Numbered from the stretch's first letter, positions 1 through 9,876 are shown. The stretch is DNA of 64,000 nt from Acidovorax sp. (GCA_030692685.1 JAUXZO010000208.1:1-64000); one strand, 5' to 3'. Translations and numbers: made by a program. The notes: generated by a model from the sequence alone, not told the origin.

Positions 1-1
1 G

Positions 2-235
2 GCGATCGTGCGCACCATCCTGGCGCTGGCGACCAGCCTGGACCTGGAGGTGGTGGCCGAGGGGGTGGAGACGACGGGGCAGCTGGGGTTCTTGAGGCTG
101 CATGGGTGTGAGGCTTTCCAGGGGTATTTGTTTGGGCGGCCGGTTCCTATTGACGTTTTTGCGCGCGACCAAGAACTCGGTCTCATGGAGTCGCAACCGG
201 TGGTGGCACCTGCTGGTGGAGGGGGGGCCACATGA
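2..235 (+). CDS. EAL-domain protein, C-terminal fragment (cut by window edge)
   Basis: The frame is open at the left edge, so only about the last 77 residues are visible. They match the end of an EAL (c-di-GMP phosphodiesterase) domain: the VVAEGVET segment, which carries a catalytic Glu, and the terminal FQGYLFGRP segment. A Gly/Ala-rich tail follows the domain. The stop codon overlaps the start of the next gene in an ATGA arrangement, so the two genes are probably translationally coupled. The visible part closely matches the C-terminus of that next gene, which suggests a tandem duplication. The upstream domains, and whether the enzyme is active, cannot be judged from this window. Confidence 0.8.
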   Translation, partial: AIVRTILALATSLDLEVVAEGVETTGQLGFLRLHGCEAFQGYLFGRPVPIDVFARDQELGLMESQPVVAPAGGGGAT

Positions 236-2751
236 CGGCACCCGGCGTGTTGTGGGTAGACAGCGACACCCAGCACGCGGCCGCCGCGCGGCGGTTGATG
301 GTGGCGCGCCACCCCGACTGGCGGGTGGTCAACACTCCAACGCCAGACACCGCCCTGGCACCGCTGGCGTCGCAGGCCTGGGCCGCAGTGGTGCTGTGCC
401 TGAGGCCGTCCGTGCACGAGCTGCCCGGTGTGCTGGAGCTGTGCGCAGGACGCCCTGTATTACTGTGTATCGACGCCGCGCAAGAGGTGCTGGCCGCACG
501 CGCGTTTCGCTACGGCCTGGGCGACTATGTGCTGCGAGATCCCGAGGACGACGGCGTCGCTCACCTCAGTGAACTGCTGCAACGCCTGGCGGCGCTCATT
601 CGCAACGCCCAGGGCAAGGAGCAGCCGGTGCGAATGGTAGACGCCCGCATATGGCAAGACGCGCTGAACGTGCTGCAAGAGCAGCGCGCGACCCTGCAGG
701 CCACGCTGGCCAGCATGAGCCAGGGCATTTTCAAGACGGGACCGGATGGGCGCATTACCGTTTACAACGAGCGCGTGCTGGAGCTGCTCAACCTGCCCGA
801 GTCCTTGATCGCCACCCGTCCCACGCTGGCCGACCTCACCCGGATACAAGCGGAGCGGGGCGACTTTGGCGAGGGCTACAGCCTGGTAGACGGGCGCGGG
901 CACGACTACATCGCCCAGGGCGCTGTGGCCTCGGCGCCGGCGTTGTACTGGCGCACTGCCCGCGATGGCCGCACTCTGGAAGTGCGCACCGCCGCAATGC
1001 CTGACGGCGGGCTGGTGCGCACCTTTGCGGATGTGAGTGACTACGTGCGGGTGGAAAACGAGCTGCGCGAGAGCGAGGCGCGCTTTCGGTCGCTGTCCGA
1101 CCTGTCCTCTGATTGGTACTGGGAGCACGACGCCGAGGGACGCTTTGTGCAGCTGGCGGGTGATTTGAGCGTCAATGGCATCCCGCTGTCCAGCGTGATG
1201 GGTCGTACGCGCTGGGAGATCGGCGCCCTCAACATGACCGAGGCCGACTGGACGGCGCACCGCGCCGTGCTTCAGGCCCAGCAGCCGTTTCGCGACCTGG
1301 AGCTGCAGCGTGAGCGGCCGGACGGCTCCATGCACTGGATCTCGGTCAGCGGTGTGCCGGTGTTCGATGCACAGGGCACGCTGCGTGGTTACCGCGGTGT
1401 GGGCCGCGACATCACCGAACGCAAGCGGGTGGAGAGCCAGATCGAGCAACTTGCGTTCTACGACGCGCTCACCGGCCTGCCCAACCGCCGCCTGCTGGTC
1501 GACCGCCTGCAGCGCGCATTGGCGTCGGTGCAGCGCACCCAATCCCAGGGTGCGCTGCTGTTCATTGACCTTGATAACTTCAAGGACCTGAACGACACGC
1601 TGGGCCACGATATTGGGGACCAGTTGCTGCTACAGGCCGCGCAGCGCCTTAAAGCCTGTGTGCGCGAGGTAGACACCGTGGCTCGTTTTGGAGGTGATGA
1701 GTTTGTGGTGCTGGTGGAGGGCCTGAGCTACGACACCGCGCACGCCAGCGCCGAAGCCGCGCTGGTGGCCAGCCACATCTCCACCACGCTGGGCAAGCCC
1801 TATGCATTGGGCGATACCAGCCACCACAGCACGCCCAGCATCGGTATAGCGCTGTTTGGGCAGCAGGTGTGCAGCGTGGATGAGCTGCTCAAGCACGCCG
1901 ACCTGGCCATGTACCAGGCCAAGGCGGCAGGCCGCAACACGCAGCGGTTTTTTGACCCCGACATGCAGGCGGCTGTCAGCAACCGGTCCGCACTGGAGGC
2001 CGACCTGCGCCGGGGCCTGCAAGATAAAGAACTGGTGCTGTATTACCAACCCATTGTGGATGGCAAGGGCCGCCTGCAGGGCGCCGAGGCGCTGGTGCGC
2101 TGGAAGCATCCACGCCGGGGGTTGGTATCGCCCGCCGAGTTCATTCCACTGGCCGAGCAGACCGGGCTCATCCTGCCACTGGGGCATTGGGTGCTGGAGA
2201 CCGCGTGTGCGCAACTTGTCGCCTGGTCGCGCAGCACGCTCACGCGACAGTTCTTTTTGTCCGTCAACGTAAGCGTGCGGCAGTTTCGCCAGCCCGACTT
2301 TGTAGAGCGGGTACTGGGCGTGCTCAACGCCAGCGGCGCCAACCCGGAGCGGCTCAAGCTGGAGTTGACCGAAAGCCTGCTGCTGGCCGATGTAGAGGAC
2401 ATCATTGCGCGCATGGAATACCTGCGCCGCTTTGGTGTGGGTTTTTCGCTGGACGACTTTGGTACGGGGTATTCGTCGCTGAGCTACCTCAAGCGCCTGC
2501 CACTCGACCAGCTCAAGATCGACCAGAGTTTTGTGCGCGACCTGCAGACTGATCCCAACGACGCAGCCATCGTGCGCACCATCCTGGCCCTGGCAGACAG
2601 CCTGGATCTGGCGGTGGTGGCCGAGGGCGTGGAGACCACTGGCCAGCTGGAGTTTTTGCAGCGCCACGGCTGCAAGTCGTTTCAGGGCTACCTGTTTGGC
2701 CGCCCCATGCCCGCTGATGTGCTCGAGCGCGCACTGCGGCCTGCACTTTGA
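232..2751 (+). CDS. REC-like/PAS/PAS/GGDEF/EAL c-di-GMP turnover protein
   Basis: This is an 839-residue cytoplasmic signalling protein with no transmembrane segment. Residues 1-125 resemble a response-regulator receiver, but the usual phospho-acceptor Asp strand reads VVLCLRPS, so it is probably degenerate. Two PAS regions follow (about 140-260 and 275-395, the second ending GYRGVGRDITERK). The GGDEF domain (about 405-570) has an intact GGDEF motif with an RxxD inhibitory site (REVD) five residues before it. The EAL domain (about 580-839) keeps EALVRWKHP, LTESLLL, DDFGTGYSSL, KIDQSFV and EGVET, so phosphodiesterase activity is likely. The ATG overlaps the stop of the preceding EAL gene. Which activity dominates in vivo is not readable from sequence. 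Confidence 0.93.
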   Translation: MTAPGVLWVDSDTQHAAAARRLMVARHPDWRVVNTPTPDTALAPLASQAWAAVVLCLRPSVHELPGVLELCAGRPVLLCIDAAQEVLAARAFRYGLGDYVLRDPEDDGVAHLSELLQRLAALIRNAQGKEQPVRMVDARIWQDALNVLQEQRATLQATLASMSQGIFKTGPDGRITVYNERVLELLNLPESLIATRPTLADLTRIQAERGDFGEGYSLVDGRGHDYIAQGAVASAPALYWRTARDGRTLEVRTAAMPDGGLVRTFADVSDYVRVENELRESEARFRSLSDLSSDWYWEHDAEGRFVQLAGDLSVNGIPLSSVMGRTRWEIGALNMTEADWTAHRAVLQAQQPFRDLELQRERPDGSMHWISVSGVPVFDAQGTLRGYRGVGRDITERKRVESQIEQLAFYDALTGLPNRRLLVDRLQRALASVQRTQSQGALLFIDLDNFKDLNDTLGHDIGDQLLLQAAQRLKACVREVDTVARFGGDEFVVLVEGLSYDTAHASAEAALVASHISTTLGKPYALGDTSHHSTPSIGIALFGQQVCSVDELLKHADLAMYQAKAAGRNTQRFFDPDMQAAVSNRSALEADLRRGLQDKELVLYYQPIVDGKGRLQGAEALVRWKHPRRGLVSPAEFIPLAEQTGLILPLGHWVLETACAQLVAWSRSTLTRQFFLSVNVSVRQFRQPDFVERVLGVLNASGANPERLKLELTESLLLADVEDIIARMEYLRRFGVGFSLDDFGTGYSSLSYLKRLPLDQLKIDQSFVRDLQTDPNDAAIVRTILALADSLDLAVVAEGVETTGQLEFLQRHGCKSFQGYLFGRPMPADVLERALRPAL

Positions 2752-2800
2752 CCTGCGCTATGACAACGGCCCGCCAGCGCGCCCAGTTCACAATCGTCCC

Positions 2801-4012
2801 ATGAAAAAACAGGTGTTGGTTGCCGGTGGCGGCATCGGTGGTTTGGCCACCGCGTTGGGCGCGTCGCGTGCGGGGTGGGAGGTGCGGCTTTTCGAACGCG
2901 CTGCTGCCTTCAGCGAAGTGGGGGCGGGCGTGCAGATGGGGCCCAACGTGGTGCGCCGTTTGCAGGCCTGGGGCCTGCAGCGGCCGCTGCAGGCCGTGGC
3001 CGCGTTCCCCAGCCGCTTGCAGGTGCGCAGCGCTGTGAGCGGCAAAGAGCTGGCGGTGCTGCCGCTGGGCCCCACCGCGGTGGAGCGCTACGGCGCCGCT
3101 TACGCCACCATCCACCGCGCCGACCTGCACAACCTGCTGCTGGCGGCAGTCACCAAATACACCGACACGCAGTTGCATCTGGAGCACGCCATTGACGGGT
3201 TCACCGATGCCGATGGTGCCGTCACCGTGCGCACCAGCCGCGGCAAGGAGGTCGAGGGCGATGCGCTCATCGGCGCAGACGGCCTGTGGAGCCGCACCCG
3301 CACCCAGCTGCTGGGCGCTGTGGCGCCGCGCGTGACGGGCCACCTGGCCTACCGCGCGCTGGTGCCGCAGCATGCGCTGCCCGACGCGTTGCGCACCCGC
3401 CAGGTCACCGCGTGGCTAGGCCCGCGCCTGCATGCCGTGCAGTACCCCGTGCGCCGGGGCGAGCTGCAAAACATCGTCGTCATCGTGCAAGGCGCCGCAC
3501 CGCAGGACCTGGAAAGCTGGGACCACGCCGCCAACGCCGCAGGCCTGGAGCACGCGCTGCAGGGCACCTGCACGGCACTACAGGATGTTGTGCGCAGTGT
3601 GGGCGCCGTAGGGGGCGCCGGCTGGCGTCTGTGGCCTCTATGCGACCGACCGCCCGTGCAGAACGCGGGCGAAATGGCGCGTGGCCTGGTGGCCCTGCTG
3701 GGCGACGCGGCCCACCCCATGCGTCCCTACCTGGCACAGGGTGCGGGCATGGCTATTGAAGACGCGGCCGAGTTGCAGCGCGCGCTGTCCATGCACGACA
3801 TGGACGTGCCGCTGCGCCTCACCCGATACGCCCTGAACCGCTGGCAGCGCAATGCGCGTGTGCAAGCGCGGTCCACCCGCAACGGCCGCATTTTTCACGC
3901 GGTTGGTCCGGTGCGCTGGGGGCGGGATCTGTCCTTGCGCCTGCTGGGCGAGCGGGTGCTGGACGTGCCGTGGCTGTACCGGGGCGATGGCTCCAGCGCC
4001 AGCTCGCTCTGA
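2801..4012 (+). CDS. FAD-dependent aromatic-ring monooxygenase
   Basis: A 403-residue class A flavoprotein monooxygenase of the salicylate/3-hydroxybenzoate hydroxylase type. The start used is the ATG followed by MKKQVLVAGGGIGG, because the Rossmann GxGxxG FAD-binding motif begins at residue 7; an upstream extension of the frame would only overlap the preceding gene. The DG motif (ALIGADGLWSRTR) and the GD motif (VALLGDAAHPM), which contact FAD and NAD(P)H, are both present. The length is normal for the family. No ring-cleavage or CoA-ligase gene lies beside it, so the substrate cannot be assigned. It stands alone, 49 bp after the GGDEF-EAL gene. Confidence 0.88.
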   Translation: MKKQVLVAGGGIGGLATALGASRAGWEVRLFERAAAFSEVGAGVQMGPNVVRRLQAWGLQRPLQAVAAFPSRLQVRSAVSGKELAVLPLGPTAVERYGAAYATIHRADLHNLLLAAVTKYTDTQLHLEHAIDGFTDADGAVTVRTSRGKEVEGDALIGADGLWSRTRTQLLGAVAPRVTGHLAYRALVPQHALPDALRTRQVTAWLGPRLHAVQYPVRRGELQNIVVIVQGAAPQDLESWDHAANAAGLEHALQGTCTALQDVVRSVGAVGGAGWRLWPLCDRPPVQNAGEMARGLVALLGDAAHPMRPYLAQGAGMAIEDAAELQRALSMHDMDVPLRLTRYALNRWQRNARVQARSTRNGRIFHAVGPVRWGRDLSLRLLGERVLDVPWLYRGDGSSASSL

Positions 4013-4302
4013 TGTGGTTTTTTGACAGCGCTTTTGCTGATTGAACACGCTGCTTCTTGGCAAGGCCTGGGTATTTTCCCTGTCCGCAACGACCCTTGGA
4101 AACGCGCCGCAGAGTGAACTTTACGCAGTGCGCTCCGCTCTACCCGTGTGTGTGCAAAGCTCCAAAAAGGCAACAATTCGGTCCGCGAATTCGCTGTTCA
4201 AGTTGGGGGCGTGGTGCTAAAAAGGGCTGAGCCGGTAACGATTCCGAGAGCAACACCGTGACACCACCCGAGCCAGCCGGGGGCGTCATCACAGGAGGTC
4301 GT
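4013..4302. other. Intergenic region before prkA
   Basis: About 290 bp without a convincing gene. It must carry the promoter of the prkA-yeaH-spoVR operon. I looked for a sigma-54 GG-N10-GC element because this operon is nitrogen- and stress-controlled in enterics, and did not find a clear one. A frame starting with GTG at 4258 continues into prkA, but the RBS-supported ATG at 4303 is preferred. Confidence 0.5.
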
Positions 4303-6225
4303 ATGGATGCCATCAGCAGTTTCGCCGCGCGTTACGCCCGTAGCCGCGAAGAGGAAATGTCGATTGACGAGTACCTCGCCGAGTGCAAACGTGACCCCAT
4401 GGTCTATGCCTCGGCCGCCCAGCGCATGCTGGCTGCCATTGGCGAGCCCGAAATGGTGAACACGCGCACCGACCCGCGCCTGTCACGCCTCTTCGCCAAC
4501 AAGTTGATCAAACGCTACCCCACGTTTGCCGAGTTCTACGGCATGGAAGACTCCATCGAGCAGGTGGTGAGCTTCTTCCGCCATGCCGCGCAGGGGTTGG
4601 AGGAACGCAAACAAATCCTCTACTTGCTGGGCCCCGTCGGTGGGGGGAAGAGTTCAATCGCCGAGCGGCTCAAGCACCTGATGCAGAAGATACCGTTTTA
4701 TGCGCTCAAGGGCTCGCCCGTGAACGAATCGCCGCTCGGCCTGTTCGACGCGATGGAGGACGGCCCGGTGCTGGAAGAGCAGTTCGGCATCCCCCGGCGC
4801 TACCTGCAGCGCGTGCTCTCACCCTGGGCGGTCAAGCGGATGGAAGAGTTTGGCGGCGACATCCGCCAGTTCAAGGTGGTCAAGCGCTACCCCAGCATCT
4901 TGAAGCAGGTGGGCATTGCCAAGACCGAGCCCGGCGACGAGAACAACCAGGATATCTCCAGCCTGGTGGGCAAGGTGGACATCCGCAAACTCGAAACCTT
5001 TGCCCAGGACGACACCGACGCCTACAGCTACAGCGGCGGCCTGTGCCTGGCCAACCAGGGCCTGCTCGAATTTGTCGAGATGTTCAAGGCGCCCATCAAG
5101 GTGCTGCACCCCCTTCTCACTGCTACGCAGGAGGGCAACTACAAGGGCACCGAGGGGTTTGGCGCCATCCCGTTTGACGGCGTGGTGCTGGCCCACAGCA
5201 ATGAGAGCGAGTGGAAGGCTTTTCGGAACAACAAGAACAACGAGGCCTTCCTCGACCGCATCTACATCGTCAAGGTGCCGTACTGCCTGCGCGTGAGCGA
5301 GGAGATTCGTATCTACGAAAAACTGGTCCGCGAGTCTTCGCTGGGCAACGCGGTGTGCGCGCCGGGGACGCTCAAGATGATGTCGCAGTTCGCCATCCTC
5401 ACGCGCCTGAAGGAGCCCGAAAACTCCAGCATTTTCAGCAAGATGCAGGTGTACGACGGCGAGAGCCTGAAAGACACCGACCCGCGCGCCAAGAGCTACC
5501 AAGAGTATCGCGACTACGCCGGTGTGGACGAGGGCATGACGGGAGTCTCCACGCGCTTTGCGTTCAAGATCATGTCCCGGGTGTTCAACTTCGACAGCGC
5601 CGAGGTGGCGGCCAATCCGGTGCACCTGATGTACGTGCTGGAGCAGCAGATCGAGCGCGAGCAGTTCCCTGCCGAGCTGGAGACCAAGTACACCAGCTAT
5701 ATCAAGGAATTTCTTTCGCCGCGCTACGCAGAGTTCATCGGCAAGGAGATCCAGACGGCCTACCTGGAAAGCTACAGCGAGTACGGGCAGAACATCTTCG
5801 ACCGCTACGTCACCTACGCCGACTACTGGATCCAGGACAACGAGTACCGCGACACCGATACCGGCGAGGTGTTTGACCGGGGCGCGCTCAACGCCGAGCT
5901 GGAGAAGATCGAGAAACCTGCAGGCATTGCCAACCCCAAGGATTTTCGCAACGAGATCGTCAACTTCGTGCTGCGCGCGCGTGCCAACAACCAGGGCAAC
6001 AACCCGAGCTGGACGAGCTACGAGAAGCTGCGCCTGGTGATCGAGAAGAAAATGTTCTCCAACACCGAAGAGCTGCTGCCCGTGATCAGCTTCAACGCCA
6101 AGGCCAGTGCCGAGGAGGCGCGCAAGCACGAGGACTTCGTCACCCGCATGGTGGACAAGGGCTACACCCCGAAGCAGGTTCGCCTGCTGTGTGAGTGGTA
6201 CCTGCGCGTGCGCAAGAGTAGTTAG
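4303..6225 (+). CDS. prkA: PrkA-family serine protein kinase (YeaG)
   Basis: A 640-residue protein of the PrkA/YeaG family: an N-terminal AAA-type ATPase core followed by the kinase-like C-terminal domain. The P-loop GPVGGGKSS is seen with Lys at residue 116. The chosen ATG has a strong AGGAGG at 4293-4298 and gives almost the length of E. coli YeaG. It is followed by yeaH and spoVR in the same order as in enterics and pseudomonads (yeaG-yeaH-ycgB), a set linked in E. coli to nitrogen starvation, stationary phase and stress adaptation. Sequence conservation is high throughout and nothing looks broken. Confidence 0.95.
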   Translation: MDAISSFAARYARSREEEMSIDEYLAECKRDPMVYASAAQRMLAAIGEPEMVNTRTDPRLSRLFANKLIKRYPTFAEFYGMEDSIEQVVSFFRHAAQGLEERKQILYLLGPVGGGKSSIAERLKHLMQKIPFYALKGSPVNESPLGLFDAMEDGPVLEEQFGIPRRYLQRVLSPWAVKRMEEFGGDIRQFKVVKRYPSILKQVGIAKTEPGDENNQDISSLVGKVDIRKLETFAQDDTDAYSYSGGLCLANQGLLEFVEMFKAPIKVLHPLLTATQEGNYKGTEGFGAIPFDGVVLAHSNESEWKAFRNNKNNEAFLDRIYIVKVPYCLRVSEEIRIYEKLVRESSLGNAVCAPGTLKMMSQFAILTRLKEPENSSIFSKMQVYDGESLKDTDPRAKSYQEYRDYAGVDEGMTGVSTRFAFKIMSRVFNFDSAEVAANPVHLMYVLEQQIEREQFPAELETKYTSYIKEFLSPRYAEFIGKEIQTAYLESYSEYGQNIFDRYVTYADYWIQDNEYRDTDTGEVFDRGALNAELEKIEKPAGIANPKDFRNEIVNFVLRARANNQGNNPSWTSYEKLRLVIEKKMFSNTEELLPVISFNAKASAEEARKHEDFVTRMVDKGYTPKQVRLLCEWYLRVRKSS

Positions 6226-6285
6226 TCGATCCGTGGGTTGGCCAGCGTGCCGCGCAAGGACGCTGGCCCATGATGGGGGCAAGGG

Positions 6286-7551
6286 ATGGCACTGCAAATC
6301 ATTGACCGCAGGCTCGCAGGCAAGAACAAATCTGTGGGCAACCGTGAACGCTTTGTCCGCCGCTTCAAGGAGCAGATCGCGGAGAGCGTGCGCCGTGCAG
6401 TGTCCAAGCGTGGCATCCGTGACATCGAGCAGGCCGAAAGCATCACCATTCCCAAAAAGGACATTGGCGAGCCGGTGTTCCACCACGGCCAGGGCGGCAT
6501 CCGCGACGTGGTGCACCCCGGCAATTCCGAGCATGTGCGTGGCGACCGCATTGAGCGGCCCAAAGGGGGCAGCGGGCGCGGCTCGCAGGCCAGCGACAGC
6601 GGGGAAGGGGAGGACGACTTCACCTTCACCCTGACCAAGGAAGAGTTCATGCAGCTCTTTTTTGAGGACCTCGCTTTGCCGCACCTCTTGCGCACCCACA
6701 TCGGCGAGAACCCGCAATGGAAGTCGCGCCGCGCAGGCTACAGCCAGGACGGCATTCCCAACAATCTGGCGGTGCTTCGCACCATGCGCGGGGCGCTGGG
6801 GCGGCGCATCGCGCTGGGCAAGTCCGCGCACCGTGAACTGCAGGAACTGCAAGCCCAGCTCGACACCCTGCTGGCCCAGGACGATGGCACCAGCGAGGTG
6901 CTGGCGGAGCTGCAGGGCCGTATCAACGTGCTCAAGGAGCGTATCGGCCGGATTCCATACCTCGACCCCATCGACCTGCGCTTTCGGGCCCGGGTCCCGG
7001 TACCCGTGCCCAACAGCCAGGCGGTGATGTTCTGCCTGATGGACGTCTCGGGCTCCATGGACGAGGCGCGCAAGGACCTGGCCAAACGCTTCTTCATCCT
7101 GCTCTACCTGTTTCTCACGCGGCATTACGAGAAGATCGACATCGTCTTCATTCGCCACCACACCCAGGCTGCCGAGGTGAGCGAGGAGCAGTTTTTTCAC
7201 TCCACCGAAAGCGGCGGCACAGTGGTAAGCAGTGCACTGGTGTTGCTGGACCAGATCATTCACGCGCGCTACCCGCAGGGAGACTGGAACATCTACGTCG
7301 CCCAGGCCAGCGATGGCGACAACTTCACCAACGACAGCGACAATTGCCGCAACCTGCTGGTAGACCGCATCCTGCCGCTGGTACGCTACTTCGCCTATGT
7401 GCAGGTGACCGAGGTGGAGCAGAACCTGTGGGAGGAATACAGCCAGTTGCTGCCGGTGTTTTCTCACTTTGCCATGCGCAAGGTTTCCGAGCCGAGCGAC
7501 ATCTACCCCGTGTTCCGCGACCTCTTCAAGAAAGAGGGGGTGCAGGTATGA
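6286..7551 (+). CDS. yeaH: YeaH/DUF444 von Willebrand A-like protein
   Basis: A 421-residue member of the UPF0229/DUF444 family. The N-terminal third is charged and Gly-rich. The central to C-terminal part is a von Willebrand A-type domain with the metal-site motif DVSGSMD (around residue 252). It starts 60 bp after prkA and is the second gene of the operon. Family members are proposed to work with the PrkA kinase, but the biochemical role is not established. The start ATG (MALQIIDRR) matches the usual N-terminus of the family. Confidence 0.95.
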   Translation: MALQIIDRRLAGKNKSVGNRERFVRRFKEQIAESVRRAVSKRGIRDIEQAESITIPKKDIGEPVFHHGQGGIRDVVHPGNSEHVRGDRIERPKGGSGRGSQASDSGEGEDDFTFTLTKEEFMQLFFEDLALPHLLRTHIGENPQWKSRRAGYSQDGIPNNLAVLRTMRGALGRRIALGKSAHRELQELQAQLDTLLAQDDGTSEVLAELQGRINVLKERIGRIPYLDPIDLRFRARVPVPVPNSQAVMFCLMDVSGSMDEARKDLAKRFFILLYLFLTRHYEKIDIVFIRHHTQAAEVSEEQFFHSTESGGTVVSSALVLLDQIIHARYPQGDWNIYVAQASDGDNFTNDSDNCRNLLVDRILPLVRYFAYVQVTEVEQNLWEEYSQLLPVFSHFAMRKVSEPSDIYPVFRDLFKKEGVQV

Positions 7552-7612
7552 GCGCCGCACCGTGCCTATCAAGCCAAGCCCGCACCGCGGTGCGAAGCAA
7601 GGAGGTGACCCC

Positions 7613-9244
7613 ATGATCAACATGACCCAGTACCCGGTGCTGGAGCGCCGTGTCCGCGACAACCCCTGGAAGGCGGCCGCCGTGGGCGAGCGCCGCCACC
7701 GCTCCGTGCCTGGGCAGCCCCTGCCTGCCGGGGCGCGGCCCACGCAGCCGCTGCCCGACCCGAGCGACTGGACCTTTGAACTGATTGATCGCTACCACGC
7801 CGCGATTGCCGCCACAGCTGATCGCTTTGGGCTTGACACCTATCCCAACCAGCTCGAAATCATCACCGCCGAGCAGATGATGGACGCTTATTCCAGCGTG
7901 GGCATGCCGGTCAACTACCGCCACTGGAGCTATGGCAAGGAATTTTTGGCCACGGAGCGACGTTACCGGCGCGGGCACATGGGGTTGGCTTACGAGATCG
8001 TCATCAACGCCAACCCCTGCATCAGCTACCTGATGGAGGAGAACACCACCGCCATGCAGGCGCTGGTGATTGCCCATGCTGCCTATGGGCACAACAGCTT
8101 CTTCAAAGGCAACTACCTGTTTCGCATGTGGACTGATGCGTCCAGCATCATCGACTACCTGGTGTATGCCAAGGACTACGTAGCCCAGTGCGAGGAGCGT
8201 TACGGTTTGGGCGAAGTGGAGCAGCTTATGGACTCCTGCCACGCGCTGGCCAGTTTTGGCGTGGACCGCTACCGCCGCCCCTCCAAGAAGCCCCTGGCGC
8301 GCGAGCGGTTGGAGCGCACGCAGCGCGAGGCCTACGCCCAGCAGCAGGTGAACGAACTCTGGCGCACGCTCCCCACCCGCCCAGGCAAGGAAGATGCGGC
8401 GCATGAGGATGACCGCTTCCCTCAGGAGCCACAGGAAAACATCCTGTATTTCATCGAAAAGAACGCGCCCCTGCTGGAGCCCTGGCAGCGCGAGATCGTG
8501 CGCATCGTGCGCAAGATCGCGCAGTATTTCTACCCCCAGCGCCAGACCCAGGTCATGAACGAGGGCTGGGCCACGTTTTGGCACTACACGCTGCTCAACA
8601 CGCTGTACGACGATGGCTATCTCAGCGACGGGGTGATGATCGAATGGCTGGGCTCGCACACCAACGTCGTCTTTCAGCCGCCTGTGGGGCACCGCGCCTA
8701 CAGTGGCATCAACCCCTATGCGTTGGGCTTTGCCATGTACCGCGACATTCAGCGCATCTGCCAGAACCCCACCGCCGAAGACCGGCACTGGTTCCCCGAC
8801 ATCGCAGGCACGCCGTGGCTGCCTGCGCTGGACCATGCCATGCGCAACTTCAAGGACGAGAGCTTCATCGGTCAGTTCCTCAGCCCACACCTGATGCGGG
8901 AGATGCGCCTGTTTGCCCTGCACGATGACATCAGCCAAAGTGAGCTGCTGGTCAGCGAGATCCACGACGAAAAAGGCTACCGCAGCTTGCGCCAGATGCT
9001 GTCGCAGCAGTACGACCTGGGCACGCGCGAACCCAACATTCAGGTGTGGAACGTGAATCTGCGCGGCGACCGCAGCCTGACCCTGCGCCACACCCAGTAC
9101 CAGGGCCGCCCACTGGCCGACGACACGCAGGAGGTGCTGCGGCACGTGGCGCGACTGTGGGGATTTGGTGTGCAGATCGAAAGCGTGGACGCCTATGGCA
9201 ACCACCCGGTATTGCTGCACTCGGTGCCTGCGTCCGCCGCGTGA
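7613..9244 (+). CDS. spoVR: SpoVR family protein (YcgB)
   Basis: A 543-residue SpoVR/YcgB homologue, third gene of the prkA-yeaH-spoVR operon. The start is the ATG preceded by GGAGGTGA at 7601-7608; the frame extends upstream into yeaH but without a better start. Recognisable family blocks include FGLDTYPNQLEIITAEQMMD, WSYGKEF, the H-rich AHAAYGHNSFFKGN and NEGWATFWHYTLLN. In Bacillus SpoVR acts in spore cortex formation; the role in non-sporulating bacteria is unknown beyond its conserved link with PrkA. The C-terminus runs through the conserved LRHTQYQGRPL segment and appears complete. Confidence 0.95.
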   Translation: MINMTQYPVLERRVRDNPWKAAAVGERRHRSVPGQPLPAGARPTQPLPDPSDWTFELIDRYHAAIAATADRFGLDTYPNQLEIITAEQMMDAYSSVGMPVNYRHWSYGKEFLATERRYRRGHMGLAYEIVINANPCISYLMEENTTAMQALVIAHAAYGHNSFFKGNYLFRMWTDASSIIDYLVYAKDYVAQCEERYGLGEVEQLMDSCHALASFGVDRYRRPSKKPLARERLERTQREAYAQQQVNELWRTLPTRPGKEDAAHEDDRFPQEPQENILYFIEKNAPLLEPWQREIVRIVRKIAQYFYPQRQTQVMNEGWATFWHYTLLNTLYDDGYLSDGVMIEWLGSHTNVVFQPPVGHRAYSGINPYALGFAMYRDIQRICQNPTAEDRHWFPDIAGTPWLPALDHAMRNFKDESFIGQFLSPHLMREMRLFALHDDISQSELLVSEIHDEKGYRSLRQMLSQQYDLGTREPNIQVWNVNLRGDRSLTLRHTQYQGRPLADDTQEVLRHVARLWGFGVQIESVDAYGNHPVLLHSVPASAA

Positions 9245-9393
9245 CCAGGTACTGAGAGCGTGAATGCGATCTGAGGGGGATGGCAGCGCCATGGAGGGGC
9301 GCCGGACCGCTCCACCAACCAGCTGCAGTCACCTCTTGCGCCCCGCGTGGGCTGCGTGGGCTGCGTGTTTCAAGGGTTATTGCTATGTAAAAT

Positions 9394-9429
9394 ATAGCTG
9401 TTAGCGCTTATTGGATAAGCGCTAGAGCC
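9394..9429. repeat. Palindromic repeat copy A
   Basis: One of ten copies of a short palindrome in this window. Left arm ATAGCTGTTAGCGCTTAT, right arm ATAAGCGCTAGAGCC. It lies between the convergent spoVR and merR genes, where the hairpin could end transcription from either side. Confidence 0.85.
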
Positions 9430-9513
9430 TGTTTTGACTCATATTTTGATGGTGATGCTTAGCGTGGGGTCGCTTCGCCGTTCAGTCCTTCCGGCCGAAA
9501 GCCCGGGAACCGC

Positions 9514-9876
9514 TCAGACCGCCGACGCCGCTCTCAGCGGGCAGTCCGTGGCCACACGTTCGGCCAGCGTCTGGCGCAGGGCCTGCAAGGCCGCGATGCG
9601 GGTGTCGATCTCCTGCAGCTTGACCGCCAGTACCTGGGCCAGCGCAGGGCCGGGGTCGGCGGCATCCCAAATGGCGGGCAGCCGGTCGCCGATTTCGGCC
9701 AGCGTAAAACCGAGCTGCTGCGCGGTGCGGATGTACTGCACCAGCATGGCGGTTTCGGTGGGGTAATCGCGGTAGCCGTTGGCCAGGCGTTGCGCGCGGA
9801 TCAGCCCCTGCTGCTCGTAAAACCGCAGGGCCTCGCGGCTCAGGCCCGAGGCGGTGGCGAGTTCACCGATCAGCAC
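9514..9876 (-). CDS. MerR family transcriptional regulator
   Basis: A 120-residue regulator with an N-terminal MerR winged-helix (LIGELATASGLSREALRFYE, then NGYRDYP), followed by a dimerisation helix. The start is placed at the GTG at 9876 because the domain begins there; the longer frame upstream is only the antisense-like overlap with the neighbour. It overlaps the 3' end of the carbamoyltransferase-like gene by 14 bp, so both are probably one transcript. There is no Cys-rich metal-binding tail of the MerR/CueR type; the single Cys near the end (ATDCPL) is not enough to call a metal sensor. The inducer is unknown. Confidence 0.85.
   Translation of the reverse strand: MLIGELATASGLSREALRFYEQQGLIRAQRLANGYRDYPTETAMLVQYIRTAQQLGFTLAEIGDRLPAIWDAADPGPALAQVLAVKLQEIDTRIAALQALRQTLAERVATDCPLRAASAV

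Noticed and set aside
4013..4302. Sigma-54 promoter for prkA
   Set aside because: No GG-N10-GC element with acceptable surroundings was found.
4819..7743. 974-codon open frame on the minus strand
   Set aside because: It is antisense to prkA and yeaH, which have clear family motifs. Long antisense frames are expected in GC-rich DNA.
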